The position numbers were made by a program, and so were the translations under genes. Below the pieces are notes generated by a model that searched no databases, was not told the origin of the DNA, and saw nothing but the letters and a program-made list of their open reading frames with translations. A stretch of DNA of 64,000 bases from Elusimicrobiota bacterium (GTDB lineage Bacteria > Elusimicrobiota > Elusimicrobia > UBA1565): NCBI GenBank assembly GCA_041660925.1, contig JBAZVI010000003.1, forward strand, positions 248,001 through 312,000, given 5' to 3'. Positions 42,257 through 51,770 of the stretch are shown here, piece by piece; positions within the stretch are counted from its first letter, which is position 1; each line of letters starts with the position of its first letter.

Positions 42257-43164
42257 CAGAAACCTCCAGGTTTCAGGAGCGTCGAGTAGGAGTCGATGAT
42301 CCGCGACGCGACCCAGAGGGCCACGGCGAGGTAGGCCAGCGGCGGCAGGGCCGCCACGACGGCGTCGAGCAGGGCCGCGTTGCGCTGCGCGCTCAGGCGC
42401 GCGAGCAGGGAGAGCTGTTCGTCGCAGCGGCCGGCGAGTTCGGAGGTTCGCAGGGCGTCGGTTTCGGCGCGGGAGAGCAGCCCGAGCGCGGCGAGGGCGT
42501 CGGCGAACGAGGAGCCGGCCGCGGCGGCGTCCAGCGCCCGGCGCAGGCCGGCGTCGGAGGCGGGCAGGCCGGCCGAGGCGGCCGAGAGTCCGACGGCTTT
42601 CGGGAAGGGCAGGCCCGTGCGCACCAGCAGCGCGAGCGTCGAGAAGAAGCGCGTCTTGATGAAGCTCGAGATCAGCGGCAGGCGCGCGAGGACCGAGCCC
42701 GGCACTCCCGCGAGGACCCAGGCGAGCGCGGCCCCGCCGAGCCAGAGAGGCAGGAGGAATCTCAGCAGGCGCGGAAGGAGCGGGGTCCCGCCGGCGACGC
42801 AGGAGGGGATGATCATCAGCGCGGGTGCGACGTGCAGGAGGATGAGCGGGTAGAGGAGTTTCGGAAGGAGCGCGAGCCAGAAGGCGCGCCGGCGTTCGAG
42901 TTCCGCTGCGAGGCCCGCGAAGGCCTCGTCGAGGCGGCCGGCGGCTTCGGCCGCCGCCGCGACCTCCGCCTGCCAGGACGGGAAGCCCGCCGCGCGCAGG
43001 GCCTCTCCGAAAGACGAGCCCCTCTCGACGCGCGCGAGCAGGTCCGCGCCCTCCCCCGAGGAGGGCCCCAGCGCGCGCAGGGCCGCGTCCGCCCCCAGAC
43101 CGGAACGGGCGCCTTCGGCGAGGGCCTGGAAGAGGCGGATGCGTCCGGCGCCGAAGAGGCTCAT
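42256..43164 (-). CDS. GspF/T2SSF-domain membrane protein
   Basis: 302 residues, shorter than full GspF or PilC (about 400). Two T2SSF-type modules: GARSGLGADAALRALG...VERGSSFGEALRAAGF in the first half and RTGLPFPKAVGLSAASAG...AAGSSFADALAALG in the second. Three membrane helices. GspF is the inner-membrane platform of type II secretion or type IV pili, but no GspE, GspD or pilins are near. It overlaps AsmA gene start by 1 nt. Confidence 0.82.
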   Translation of the reverse strand: MSLFGAGRIRLFQALAEGARSGLGADAALRALGPSSGEGADLLARVERGSSFGEALRAAGFPSWQAEVAAAAEAAGRLDEAFAGLAAELERRRAFWLALLPKLLYPLILLHVAPALMIIPSCVAGGTPLLPRLLRFLLPLWLGGAALAWVLAGVPGSVLARLPLISSFIKTRFFSTLALLVRTGLPFPKAVGLSAASAGLPASDAGLRRALDAAAAGSSFADALAALGLLSRAETDALRTSELAGRCDEQLSLLARLSAQRNAALLDAVVAALPPLAYLAVALWVASRIIDSYSTLLKPGGF

Positions 43165-45404
43165 CAGCGGAAGAGTCCCTTCAGGAGCTTCTGCCCGGCG
43201 TCTTCGAGGGCCCTGCGTCCCTGGTCGACGGCCTTCTGGACCTCGGGCTGCTTGAGCACCGAGGCCGCGTCGATGGAGACCTTCGGGTCGGCGAGCGGGC
43301 CCTTCGCGGTGAAGGTCACGGGCGCCGAGAGCTTCATCCCGGCGGCGGGTCCGGGTTTGGCGTTGATCTTCAGGTCCACGGTCTCGCGGCCGAGGTCGAC
43401 GGAGCCCGTCATCGTCGCCAGGGCGGCGTCCGCGTCGAGGCGCGATTCGCGGACCTTCGCGACGCCTCCCTTGAGCGCGTAGTCCCCGACGGCTCCGGTG
43501 AACCTCACGCGATCGAAGGACGGGAGCAGCGGGACCTTCGCGAGCGCGGAGATCCTCTGCAGGGCGAGCAGCGGGGTGAGGGCGGCGCGGGCGAGCGGGC
43601 TGCCGGCCGCGAGCGCGCGCAGGTCCTCGAAGCGGCCCTCGCCGACGCTCCAGCGCATCGCGCCGTCGAGCCGGGAGTTGTCGCCGACGCCGGAGAGGTT
43701 CCAGGACAGCTCGCCGCGCGCCGCCTCGAGATTCGGATGCTTGATGCGCTCGACGCTCAGCTTCCCGGAGGTCTTCAGGAGGGTCGTCGCCGGCGTCCTG
43801 CGCGCCGAGGCCGTCTCCTTCTTCTCGGCGGCCTCGCCGGCCGGCTTCGGCGGGAGGAGCTTCCCGAGGTCGAGGGTCCCGAAGGAGCCCTCGAGCTTGA
43901 GTTCGGGCTCCTTCGCGGCCGGCGGCAGGAAGCCCCGGGCCTGCGCCGAGAGCTCGAAGTCGCTGCCCTCGACGACGCCCTTCAGCCGCGCGCGCACCAG
44001 GTCCCCCTCCGCGGAGGCCGTGCCGTCGAGCGCGCTCAGCGCGCGGCCCGACGCGCGCACGCAGACGCCCGCGAGACGGGCTTCGCCCGAGACGCGCGGG
44101 GCCGCTTTCGTCCCGGCGAGGCGCAGCTTCATGCGCGCCTTCCCGGCGGGGGCGTAGGGAGCGGCCTGAGGGACGAGCTTCGCGAGGGCCGCGAGGTCGA
44201 ACTCGTTGGTCTCGGCGGAGAGGTCGAAGGCGGGCCCCTCGTCCGGGCGCACGGTCCCGGACGCCTTCAGTTCCAGAAGCCCCGCCGACGCGGAGAGGCT
44301 CGAGAGGGTCAGGACGCGGCCGTCGAAGCGCCCGGAGGCCTTCGCCTGCAGCGGCGGCGGGGCGGCCGGAAGTCCGAGGGCTTTAGCGTCGAGCGCCGGC
44401 AGGTCGAGCCGGAGCTGGAAGGAGAGGTCGGGCGCGGGCTTGGCCGACGAGACGCCGCGGACGGCGCCGGAGAGGGAGAGGTCGAGGAGCTTCCCGGAGG
44501 AGAGCTTCATCGACTCGACGAGCAGGTCGTCGCCCTTGCGCGCGGCCGCCGCCGACCCTTCGAGGGGGAGCAGCGGGAGCGCCGCGAGGGCCGGGGAGAG
44601 CTTCGCGAGCTCCCGGGCGTCGCCTTTCAGACGGAGCGCGAGCTTCGCGCGGTCGAGCGCGGCCCGTCCGCGGAGCTCGAGCTCGAGGCCGGAGAGGGAG
44701 ACGACGAGCGGATCGGGTTCGAGCACCATGCGCGCGCTCTCCCCCCCGCCGGCGTCGAGGCGCCCGCGCAGGTCGAGCGCGCCGGTCCAGCGCTTCCCCG
44801 ACGAGGAGACGTCGAAACCGAACGCGAGGGCCAGCGGGAACGCCCCCTCGAGGCGGACCCCGTCGGCCTTGAGGCGCACGTCCTTGAACGCGGCCTTCAG
44901 ACCGGAGGACTCGTCGGCGTAGCGTACGGACCCGCGCTCGAGGCGGAGCGCGCCGACGTAGAACGAGGCGGCGGCGGAGGGGCTCTTCGCGCCCGCGGCG
45001 GATGCGGCGGCGGGCTTTCCGTCCTGGAGGTTCAGGCGTCCATCCCGGCGGCGGCGGACCTCGACGCTCCAGTCGCTGAGGCGGACCTCCCCGACCTCCA
45101 GGCGCCGGTGCAGCAGGAGCGGCGCCCAGCGCGGCCGCAGGACGATCGTCCCCGCCTTGAGAGCGACCCCGGCCTTGAAGCTCGGGACCTCCGAGACCTC
45201 CAGGCCCGTGAGTTCCGCGCCGCGCAGGCCGATCGCGGCGCCGGCGAGGCGGACCTCCCGGCCGAGGGCGGCGGAGGCCTTCTCGACGGCGAGCGCCCGG
45301 AGCTTCTCCGGCGGGAGCGCCCGGCGCAGGACGAGCAGCCCGGCGCCGGTCAGCAGCGCGAGGACGGCGGCGGCGCCGAGCGAGACGACGAGGAGCTTCT
45401 TCAT
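43164..45404 (-). CDS. AsmA-family envelope protein
   Basis: 746 residues. An N-terminal membrane helix (LVVSLGAAAVLALLTGAGLLV) is followed by a long beta-rich periplasmic chain. AsmA features are LRALAVEKASAALGREVRLAG near the N-terminus and AALATMTGSVDLGRETVDLKI near the C-terminus. Relatives are implicated in lipid transport between membranes and in outer-membrane biogenesis. It is coupled to comB and to the GspF-like gene. Confidence 0.85.
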   Translation of the reverse strand: MKKLLVVSLGAAAVLALLTGAGLLVLRRALPPEKLRALAVEKASAALGREVRLAGAAIGLRGAELTGLEVSEVPSFKAGVALKAGTIVLRPRWAPLLLHRRLEVGEVRLSDWSVEVRRRRDGRLNLQDGKPAAASAAGAKSPSAAASFYVGALRLERGSVRYADESSGLKAAFKDVRLKADGVRLEGAFPLALAFGFDVSSSGKRWTGALDLRGRLDAGGGESARMVLEPDPLVVSLSGLELELRGRAALDRAKLALRLKGDARELAKLSPALAALPLLPLEGSAAAARKGDDLLVESMKLSSGKLLDLSLSGAVRGVSSAKPAPDLSFQLRLDLPALDAKALGLPAAPPPLQAKASGRFDGRVLTLSSLSASAGLLELKASGTVRPDEGPAFDLSAETNEFDLAALAKLVPQAAPYAPAGKARMKLRLAGTKAAPRVSGEARLAGVCVRASGRALSALDGTASAEGDLVRARLKGVVEGSDFELSAQARGFLPPAAKEPELKLEGSFGTLDLGKLLPPKPAGEAAEKKETASARRTPATTLLKTSGKLSVERIKHPNLEAARGELSWNLSGVGDNSRLDGAMRWSVGEGRFEDLRALAAGSPLARAALTPLLALQRISALAKVPLLPSFDRVRFTGAVGDYALKGGVAKVRESRLDADAALATMTGSVDLGRETVDLKINAKPGPAAGMKLSAPVTFTAKGPLADPKVSIDAASVLKQPEVQKAVDQGRRALEDAGQKLLKGLFR

Positions 45405-46090
45405 GCGTTCACCTTGGAGAGGCGCGCGGTCGAGGGGCCCGTGAAGCGCGCCCGGGGCACCAGCGGGAGCCGGTCGACGCGGAGGCAGTAGTCCAGGTCG
45501 ATGTCGGCGGAGAAGGGGCGAAAGCGCCGGTGCTCTTCGACGCGGCCGGCGCGCACGACGCGGCGCACGCCCTTGGCGGCCTCCCCGCGGGAGCCGCCGA
45601 GGGCTCGGGAGAGGGCCTCGGCGCAGGCGAGGTCCTCCACGGCGTCGCGATGGCCGCTCCAGCGTGCGGCGGCGGGCAGGAGCCGGATCGGTCCTTTCGC
45701 CCGGCGCAGGCGCCGCAGGAGCGCGGAGAAGTTCGCGAAGCCCCCGATGAGGACCTCGTCGGCGCCCCGGGCCGCGAAGAGGGCGCGTGCGCCCGTCCCC
45801 GTCGTCACCGCCGCGGGGCGCGGCGAGCGGACGCTGAAGGCCATGTGGGGCGAGTTGTCGAAGCGGCGGCCCCGGCTGCGGAAGTCCAGCTCCGAATAGA
45901 CGTCGCAGCCGGAGAGGCCGGGGAGGCGGCGCAGGGCCGCGGGGGTGCGTGCGACGACGACGCGGCGCCGTCGGGCCGCCAGCAGGGCGCAGACGGTGGT
46001 GGAGAAGCGCAGGACGTCGATGACGACGGCGGTACCCCCGCGCGGCGGGCGGCGGTCCCAGTCCCGGACGATGACGGCGTCGGAGGCCAT
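45401..46090 (-). CDS. comB: 2-phosphosulfolactate phosphatase family (ComB)
   Basis: 229 residues. ComB signatures: TAVVIDVLRFSTTVCALLA, DNSPHMAF, TTGTGARAL, and LLPAAARWSGHRDAVEDLACAEAL. It removes phosphate from 2-phosphosulfolactate in coenzyme M or sulfolactate routes; many bacteria have ComB without comA or comC, and none is seen here, so the substrate may differ. It leads the comB-AsmA-GspF-tatT-TRAP gene run. A TAGAAT box lies 11 nt before the ATG. Confidence 0.87.
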   Translation of the reverse strand: MASDAVIVRDWDRRPPRGGTAVVIDVLRFSTTVCALLAARRRRVVVARTPAALRRLPGLSGCDVYSELDFRSRGRRFDNSPHMAFSVRSPRPAAVTTGTGARALFAARGADEVLIGGFANFSALLRRLRRAKGPIRLLPAAARWSGHRDAVEDLACAEALSRALGGSRGEAAKGVRRVVRAGRVEEHRRFRPFSADIDLDYCLRVDRLPLVPRARFTGPSTARLSKVNA

Positions 46091-46101
46091 GGGTGTCCCG
46101 G

Positions 46102-46107
46102 ATTCTA
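46102..46107 (-). promoter_or_regulatory. -10 box TAGAAT upstream of comB
   Basis: On the minus strand TAGAAT ends 11 nt before the comB ATG, predicting a leader of only 4-5 nt. Confidence 0.45.
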
Positions 46108-46157
46108 CTTAATCCGCGGCCGGAACGGCCGGGCCTGATCGATGTAAGAGGGCGGGG

Positions 46158-47837
46158 TCAGCGCTTGCGCAGGCGTGCGCCCGCGGACTCCTCTCCGAGG
46201 GCGGCGTCGGGAGCGACGAGGACGCGGCGGTTGGTGCTGTTGAAGATGGAGAAGGCCTGGCCCCCCCGCAGGGAGACGACCCAGCGGCTGGGGCCCGGGC
46301 CGCGGTTGAGCGCGTACGCCAGGTCGAGGCGGATCACGGCGCCGGTCGCGGAGCGGGAGGGCGAGAGGCGCAGACCGACGCCGAGGTCGCTGCGGGGGCG
46401 GCTGCGGGCGAGCGGGCCCTCGTCGTCGGTCCAGCCGGAGTCGAGGAAGGCCGCTCCGCCGAGATAGAAGAGGTGCCACCACTGTCGGTCGATGAATACG
46501 CGGTCCTCGATGTTCAGCAGCATCGTCCGCGTCCCGGCGAAGCTGCGGTTGCGGTAGCCGCGCACGCCGGTGTTCCCTCCGAGCATGAGCTGCTTTTCCC
46601 CGTCGAGGGCGCCCGTGGTGTTGAACTCGAAGTGGACGACGAGGGTCTGCGGCAGCGGCTGCGGGATCTTGGCGAAGAGGTTGAGGTTCGCGTAGGCGAT
46701 CCAGTCCTCGGCCCGGCCGCGCGCGAGGCGTCCCTGGAGCCCCGTTCCCGAGAGCGCGAAGGCCCCCCCGGGCAGGCGCAGGCCCTTCTGCGCGCCCGCG
46801 GAGAGCGCCCAGCGGTCGCGGTCGGAGCCCCAGGCCTCGAGCAGGGGGCCCGCGCGCGCGGAGAGTTCCGGGCCGAGGTTGAAGTCCTCGACGCGGCGGA
46901 TCGAATCGATCTCCGTCTCCTTCACGTAGTCGGCCTGGACGGAGGAGACTCCCGCGTAGGGCCCGGAGAGGGTCCGCCCGGCCGGCAGGGTGCCCGGCTC
47001 GGTGTCCGCGCCGGCCGTGAAGACGGCCTTCTCGAAGACGGTCCCCGCGAAGACGCGGTGCGTGCCCCCGCTCCAGGCCGGCAGGCGCGCGCCGAGCTCC
47101 GAGCGGACGGAGCGCCAGTCCTCGTTGAACTTCGAGCGCTCCTCGGCGGCGCGGTAGAGGCTCTCGTCTCCGATGATGCGCGCCCAGGAGAAGCGCGCCG
47201 ACCAGGGGGTGTCCAGCGAGAAGAAGGGCCGCTCGACGAGCATCCCGTTGGAGTCCCCGTCCGGGGCCTGAGTGAACAGCCCGAGGAGGCGCCAGCGCGA
47301 GCCGAGGAGACGCGGGTCCGCGAAGCGCGTCTCGCTGCGGGCGTCGCCCCCGATCCAGGCGTGATGGAACGAGAGGGCGCGTCCCGTGCCGAGGAGGTTG
47401 TCCTCCGCGACGCCGGCGATGAGGTAGTGGTCGCCGCCCTCGGTCCCCATCGAGACCTGCGGCTTGAGGGTCCAGGCGTCGACCGTGCGCACGCGCAGGC
47501 CGCCGTCTTCCGCGGGGAGGACCTCGGCGGCGCGGATGAAGCCGAGTGCGCGCAGGTTGCGTTCGGTCTCGAGCGCCTTACGCGCGTCGAAGGGCTCTCC
47601 GGGCGCGAGGAGCAGCTCCCGGCGCACGACCTCCGAACGGGTGAGGACGTGGATGCGGTTCGCGAGACGGAAGAGCCACTGGTCCTCGCCGGGGCGCGAG
47701 AGGTCGAAGACGTTGCCGCGCTCGAGCTCGAGCTTCCCCCCCGCGCGGACCGGGCCGGGCGGCAGGAGGATGAGGAGGACGGCGACCGCCGCGAGGGCGG
47801 ACATCCGGGAAACGCGTCGTCGCCGAATCCCCGTCAC
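46158..47837 (-). CDS. Omp85-superfamily outer-membrane beta-barrel with a POTRA-like domain
   Basis: 559 residues from 47837; the ATG at 47804 is equally possible. Signal peptide, then one POTRA-like region (about 60-110: LTRSEVVRRELLLAPGEPFD, ERNLRALGFIRAAEVLPAEDGGL). A C-terminal beta barrel carries the conserved GGNTGVRGYRNRSFAG, matching the Omp85 G-x-RGY motif. A single POTRA suggests a TamA/ShlB/patatin-porin-like member rather than BamA. Substrate unknown. Confidence 0.85.
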   Translation of the reverse strand: MTGIRRRRVSRMSALAAVAVLLILLPPGPVRAGGKLELERGNVFDLSRPGEDQWLFRLANRIHVLTRSEVVRRELLLAPGEPFDARKALETERNLRALGFIRAAEVLPAEDGGLRVRTVDAWTLKPQVSMGTEGGDHYLIAGVAEDNLLGTGRALSFHHAWIGGDARSETRFADPRLLGSRWRLLGLFTQAPDGDSNGMLVERPFFSLDTPWSARFSWARIIGDESLYRAAEERSKFNEDWRSVRSELGARLPAWSGGTHRVFAGTVFEKAVFTAGADTEPGTLPAGRTLSGPYAGVSSVQADYVKETEIDSIRRVEDFNLGPELSARAGPLLEAWGSDRDRWALSAGAQKGLRLPGGAFALSGTGLQGRLARGRAEDWIAYANLNLFAKIPQPLPQTLVVHFEFNTTGALDGEKQLMLGGNTGVRGYRNRSFAGTRTMLLNIEDRVFIDRQWWHLFYLGGAAFLDSGWTDDEGPLARSRPRSDLGVGLRLSPSRSATGAVIRLDLAYALNRGPGPSRWVVSLRGGQAFSIFNSTNRRVLVAPDAALGEESAGARLRKR

Positions 47838-47846
47838 GGATTCGGG

Positions 47847-48713
47847 CTACCGTTCCTTCAGGCGGCTGAGGATCGTCGAGGTGGCGTGGGACTTGTTGAG
47901 GGTGTAGAAGTGGATCCCGGGCGCTCCGCCCTCGAGGAGGCCGCGGCACTGGCGCAGCGCCCACTCGACGCCGTAGCGGGCGACCGCCGCGCGGTCTTCG
48001 GCGAGCGGCTCGAGGTCCGCGATCATGCGCGCGGGCAGGCGGGCGCCGCAGAGCGCGGTGAACTTGCGGGTCTGGGCGAAGCTCGTCACGGGCATGATGC
48101 CGGGGACGATGGGGCAGCGGAGGCCCGCGCGGCGGGCGCGCTCGACGAAGGCGAAGTAGTCGGCGTTGTCGAAGAAGAGCTGGGTGATGATCCAGTCCGC
48201 GCCCTCCGCGACCTTCTCCTTGAGCCGCCGCAGGTCCTCCTCCATGGAGGGCGCCTCGGGGTGCTTCTCCGGATAGCCGGCGACCGCGACCGCGAAGCGA
48301 CCGCGCGCGCGGACCCGTCGGACGAGGTCGGCGGCGTAGGGCAGCTCGCGGAGCTCCGGGGGAGGCGCGCTGCCGTCCTGGGGCAGGTCCCCGCGCAGCG
48401 CGACGATGTTCTCGATGCCGAGCGCGGAGATGCGGTCGAGCAGGGCGTCGATCTCCGCGCGGGTGTGGCCGATGCAGGTGAGGTGGGCCGCGACCGCGAT
48501 CCCGGTCTCGCGCTGGATCCAGGCGGCGGTGTCGAAAGTCTTCTCGCGCGCGCTCCCCGCCGCGCCGTAGGTGATGGTGAGGAAGGCGGGCTCCAGCCGC
48601 CGCAGGTCGCGGACGACGGCCTCGAAGGCGGCGACGTCCTCGGTCGTCTTGGGCTGGAAGAACTCGAAGGAGAAGACGGGTTTTCCGCGCCCGAGCAGTT
48701 CGGGGATCCTCAT
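47847..48713 (-). CDS. metF: methylenetetrahydrofolate reductase
   Basis: 288 residues. Signatures are FSFEFFQPKTTEDVAAF at the start, FLTITYGAAGSAREKT, AHLTCIGHTRAEID and the FDNADYFAFVERARRAGL block. It reduces 5,10-methylene-THF to 5-methyl-THF for methionine synthesis. Located 15 nt after the large TPR gene and 9 nt before the Omp85 gene, so cotranscription is likely though the functions are unrelated. Confidence 0.96.
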   Translation of the reverse strand: MRIPELLGRGKPVFSFEFFQPKTTEDVAAFEAVVRDLRRLEPAFLTITYGAAGSAREKTFDTAAWIQRETGIAVAAHLTCIGHTRAEIDALLDRISALGIENIVALRGDLPQDGSAPPPELRELPYAADLVRRVRARGRFAVAVAGYPEKHPEAPSMEEDLRRLKEKVAEGADWIITQLFFDNADYFAFVERARRAGLRCPIVPGIMPVTSFAQTRKFTALCGARLPARMIADLEPLAEDRAAVARYGVEWALRQCRGLLEGGAPGIHFYTLNKSHATSTILSRLKER

Positions 48714-48728
48714 CGGACGACAAGGATA

Positions 48729-51671
48729 CTATTTCTTGGAGGAGTCCTTCTCGGAGATGCGGCCCTGGGCGGTCTGGAGGAGCTTCTTGTACTCGTCGAC
48801 GAGGTCCGGGTCCTGGTTGACTTCGAGGGCGACGCGGTAGTCTTTGGCGGCGTTCGCGAAGTCCCCCATGTTCACGTAGGCCGAGGCCCGGTTGCGGTAG
48901 AAGCGGTCGGCGTCCGAGCGCAGGGCGACGGCGCGGCTGAAGTCCTCCACGGCCTGAGCGTACTCCTTGCGCTGGAACCGGCAGAGGCCGATGCCGTTGT
49001 AGGCCGCGGGGCTCTGTCGGTCGATCTGCAGGGCGAGCGCGTAGTTCTCCTGCGCCCGCGCGGGGTCGTTGAGGAAGAAGCGCAGGTTCCCGGCCTTCAT
49101 GTAGGCGTCCGGGTCCTTCGGGTTCATGCGCACGGCTTCCGACGCGGCCCGGAGGCCCTCGGCGTAGCGGCGGCGGGCGGTGAAGAGGGTGACGAGCGCG
49201 ATGTTCGCGTGCGGGTCGGAGGGCGCGAGCTCGAGCGAGCGGCGCAGGTCCTGCTCGGCGGCGTCGAAGCTCTGCTGCTCGATGAGGGCGAGTCCGCGGT
49301 CGAGGTGGGCCGCGGCGACGGCGGCGTCGAGCTCGAGCGCGCGGGTGTACTGGATGATGGCGCGGTCGTAGTGCCCGGCGTTCGCGAGGGCGTGTCCTCG
49401 AACGAGGTGCATCTGAGCCGTGTCGTCGTCCTTGTCCATGGACGACTCGAGGCGGTCGATGAGGTGGCGGTATTCGCGGGCGTTCTCGAGCGGCTCTCCG
49501 AAGTTGAGGTCCGCGACCCGGGCCTGGTAGTCGAGGAGCATGGCCTCGCGGTAGACGGCGTCCGCCTCGCGGTACTGGCGCAGGGCCGCGTGGGCGACGG
49601 AGCGCGCGAGCGAGGCGGCGGCCTGCGGGACCCCGAGCCGGTTGCCTTCCTCGAGGTCGCGGACCGCCTGCGCGTATTCCTTGAGCTGGAGATAGGCGAG
49701 GCCGCGCTGGAGCAGCGCGCCGGGGTGCTGGCCGTCGAGCTCGAGCGCGCGGCTGCACGCGCCCGCGGCGTCGCGCGCCTTCCCCATGAGGCGCAGCGCC
49801 TGGCAGCCGTACGCGGGGGGCTCGGGGGAGCGCGGATCGAGCTCCGCGGCGTGCATGAAGTCCCGCAGGGCTTTCTTGTAGTCGCCGAGCCCTCCCCAGG
49901 CGAGACCCCGGTAGAGGTACGGACGCGAGGACTTGGGGTCGAGGTCCACGGCCTCGTCGAGGACTTCGACGGCCTTGCGGAACTCGCGCGCCTTGAGGCG
50001 GAAGGAGCCCAGCGCCGTGCGGATCGCCGCCGACTTGGGGTTCTTCAGCAGCGCTTCGTCGGCGTCCTGCAGGGCGCGGACCCGGTCCCCGAGCGCGTAG
50101 AGCGCCTGCGCGCGCAGGAGCAGGCAGGTCTCGGCCGGGCCCTTGAGCTCGAGCGCCCGCGTCGCGGCCTCGACGGCCTTGCGGAAGTCGCGGCGCTGGA
50201 TGCGGGCGGCGGCCAGGTTCAGGAGGTAGGCGGGGTTCTCGGGAGAGAGCTCGAGGGCCCTCGTGATGTCCTCGACGGCGCGGTCGTAGTCTTTGAGCGC
50301 GTTGGCGTAGAGGGCTCCCCGGTTGTTGTAGGCGTCGGCGAGGGCGGGGTCGGCCTCGAGGGCGGCCGTGTAGTCCTTGAGCGCCTCCTCGGGGCGTCCC
50401 AGGCGCGCGCCCAGCGCTCCGCGGGCGGCGAGGGCCGGCGCCCAGCGGGGGTTGAGGTCGAGGGCGCGGCGCAGGTCGTAGTCGATGAGACGCGCTTCGG
50501 CGCCGGTGCGCAGGCGCAGCTGCGCGCGCACGGTGTAGGCGGCGAAGGAGCCGGTGCTCGTGCGCACCGCTTCGTCGAGGTCGCGCAGGGCCTCCGCGTC
50601 CTTGCGCTGGGCCTGGAGCGCCGCCGCGCGTTTGAGGAGCGCGCGCTCCGCGAGCGGCAGGGCGTCGCGGCCGGGCAGGGAGCCCGCCGCCGCGAGCGCC
50701 ATCGAGTACATCCGCACGGCCTCGACGGGCTGGGCGTTCTGCATGAAGCGGTCCCCGGCGCCGAGCGCGGGCTCGGGGCGGTCGATGCGCAGCGCGAGCA
50801 GGCGGCGCAGGTCGGCCATGCCCGCCTCGCGTTCTCCGCGGCGCAGCTGCGCCTCCGCGCGGTTGTAGTAGACCGCGTAGTCGTCCGGCGCCGCGCGTAC
50901 GGCCTCGTCGAAGTCCTTGAGCGCCGAGCGCGGGTCGGTCTTCATGCGCACGGCGGCGCGGCCGAGATAGGCGCCGGCGTAGTCGGGGTTCAGGAGCAGG
51001 GACTTCGAGTAGGCGAGGATCGCGCGCTGGTCGTCGCCCTTGGCGGCGAAGATCTGCCCGAGCATGGCGTAGGGGAGGAAGAAGCGCGGATTCCCCTGCA
51101 GGGTCCGGGTGAGCTCTTCGACGGCCTTGTCCTTGTAGCCCAGCTCGAAGAGTCCCCGGGCGCGGTTGTAGCGGGCCATGAGCAGGTCCGGGGCGATCTT
51201 GAGCGCGCGGGAGAAGTCCTTGACCGAGCCCTCGAGGTCTCCGCGCAGGCGGCGCAGGCGGCCGCGCGCGAGGTAGGCGTCGGCGTATTCGGGGTCGAGC
51301 GTGAGGGCTTGCGCGACGTCGCGGTCGGCTCCGTCGGGGTCGCCGAGCAGGAGGCGGGCGCCGGCGCGGGCGACCGCGTCCTCGGGCCGCTTGAGCGCGG
51401 AGATGCGCAGCGCGCAGCGGGCGTCGGCCTCCGCGCCTGCGGCGTCCCCGAGCGCGTAGCGCGCCTGCGCGCGCGCGGCGCAGGCGACGGCGAGGTCGGG
51501 GGCTTCGGAGAGCGCCTTCGTCAGGGAGCTGAGCGCGTCGGCGACGTCGCCGCGCCGGTAGAGATCGAGGCCCTCCAGGAACCAGCGGCGCGCGTCCTTC
51601 GCTTTCTCGGCGGCCGGAGACGGCGGCGCCGCGGCGAGGGCCATGAGGAGGAACAGCAGGATTCGTTTCAT
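48729..51671 (-). CDS. large exported tetratricopeptide-repeat protein
   Basis: 980 residues. Signal peptide MKRILLFLLMALAAAPPSPA, then about 25 TPR units through the whole chain, e.g. DFSRALKIAPDLLMARYNRA, YTAALEADPALADAYNNRG and YTRALELDAAVAAAHLDRGL. No membrane anchor or catalytic domain. It is periplasmic or surface-exposed and presumably a protein-protein scaffold. A TATAGT -10-like box is near 51707-51712. Unusual for its length and uniformity of repeats. Confidence 0.9.
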   Translation of the reverse strand: MKRILLFLLMALAAAPPSPAAEKAKDARRWFLEGLDLYRRGDVADALSSLTKALSEAPDLAVACAARAQARYALGDAAGAEADARCALRISALKRPEDAVARAGARLLLGDPDGADRDVAQALTLDPEYADAYLARGRLRRLRGDLEGSVKDFSRALKIAPDLLMARYNRARGLFELGYKDKAVEELTRTLQGNPRFFLPYAMLGQIFAAKGDDQRAILAYSKSLLLNPDYAGAYLGRAAVRMKTDPRSALKDFDEAVRAAPDDYAVYYNRAEAQLRRGEREAGMADLRRLLALRIDRPEPALGAGDRFMQNAQPVEAVRMYSMALAAAGSLPGRDALPLAERALLKRAAALQAQRKDAEALRDLDEAVRTSTGSFAAYTVRAQLRLRTGAEARLIDYDLRRALDLNPRWAPALAARGALGARLGRPEEALKDYTAALEADPALADAYNNRGALYANALKDYDRAVEDITRALELSPENPAYLLNLAAARIQRRDFRKAVEAATRALELKGPAETCLLLRAQALYALGDRVRALQDADEALLKNPKSAAIRTALGSFRLKAREFRKAVEVLDEAVDLDPKSSRPYLYRGLAWGGLGDYKKALRDFMHAAELDPRSPEPPAYGCQALRLMGKARDAAGACSRALELDGQHPGALLQRGLAYLQLKEYAQAVRDLEEGNRLGVPQAAASLARSVAHAALRQYREADAVYREAMLLDYQARVADLNFGEPLENAREYRHLIDRLESSMDKDDDTAQMHLVRGHALANAGHYDRAIIQYTRALELDAAVAAAHLDRGLALIEQQSFDAAEQDLRRSLELAPSDPHANIALVTLFTARRRYAEGLRAASEAVRMNPKDPDAYMKAGNLRFFLNDPARAQENYALALQIDRQSPAAYNGIGLCRFQRKEYAQAVEDFSRAVALRSDADRFYRNRASAYVNMGDFANAAKDYRVALEVNQDPDLVDEYKKLLQTAQGRISEKDSSKK

Positions 51672-51735
51672 GAGCGGGGCGCCCGCGCGGAACGCCTCCG
51701 TCCGCAACTATAAAGGATGCGTGTTACCATTTCTT

Positions 51736-51766
51736 TTCGTGTTTTCGGCCGGGCCGAAAACACGAA
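51736..51766. terminator. hairpin downstream of clpS
   Basis: TTCGTGTTTTCGGCC and its complement separated by 1 nt form a long stem between the clpS stop and the TPR gene promoter. The T-run lies on the wrong side for clpS, so terminator function is only probable. Confidence 0.45.
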
Positions 51767-51770
51767 GGGC

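Noticed and set aside
42256..43164. Part of a type IV pilus or type II secretion cluster
   Set aside because: Only the GspF-like gene is present; no ATPase, secretin or pseudopilin genes flank it.
46473..51713. 1746-codon plus-strand open frame opposite the Omp85, metF and TPR genes
   Set aside because: A GC-driven antisense shadow; the minus-strand proteins have clear family motifs.
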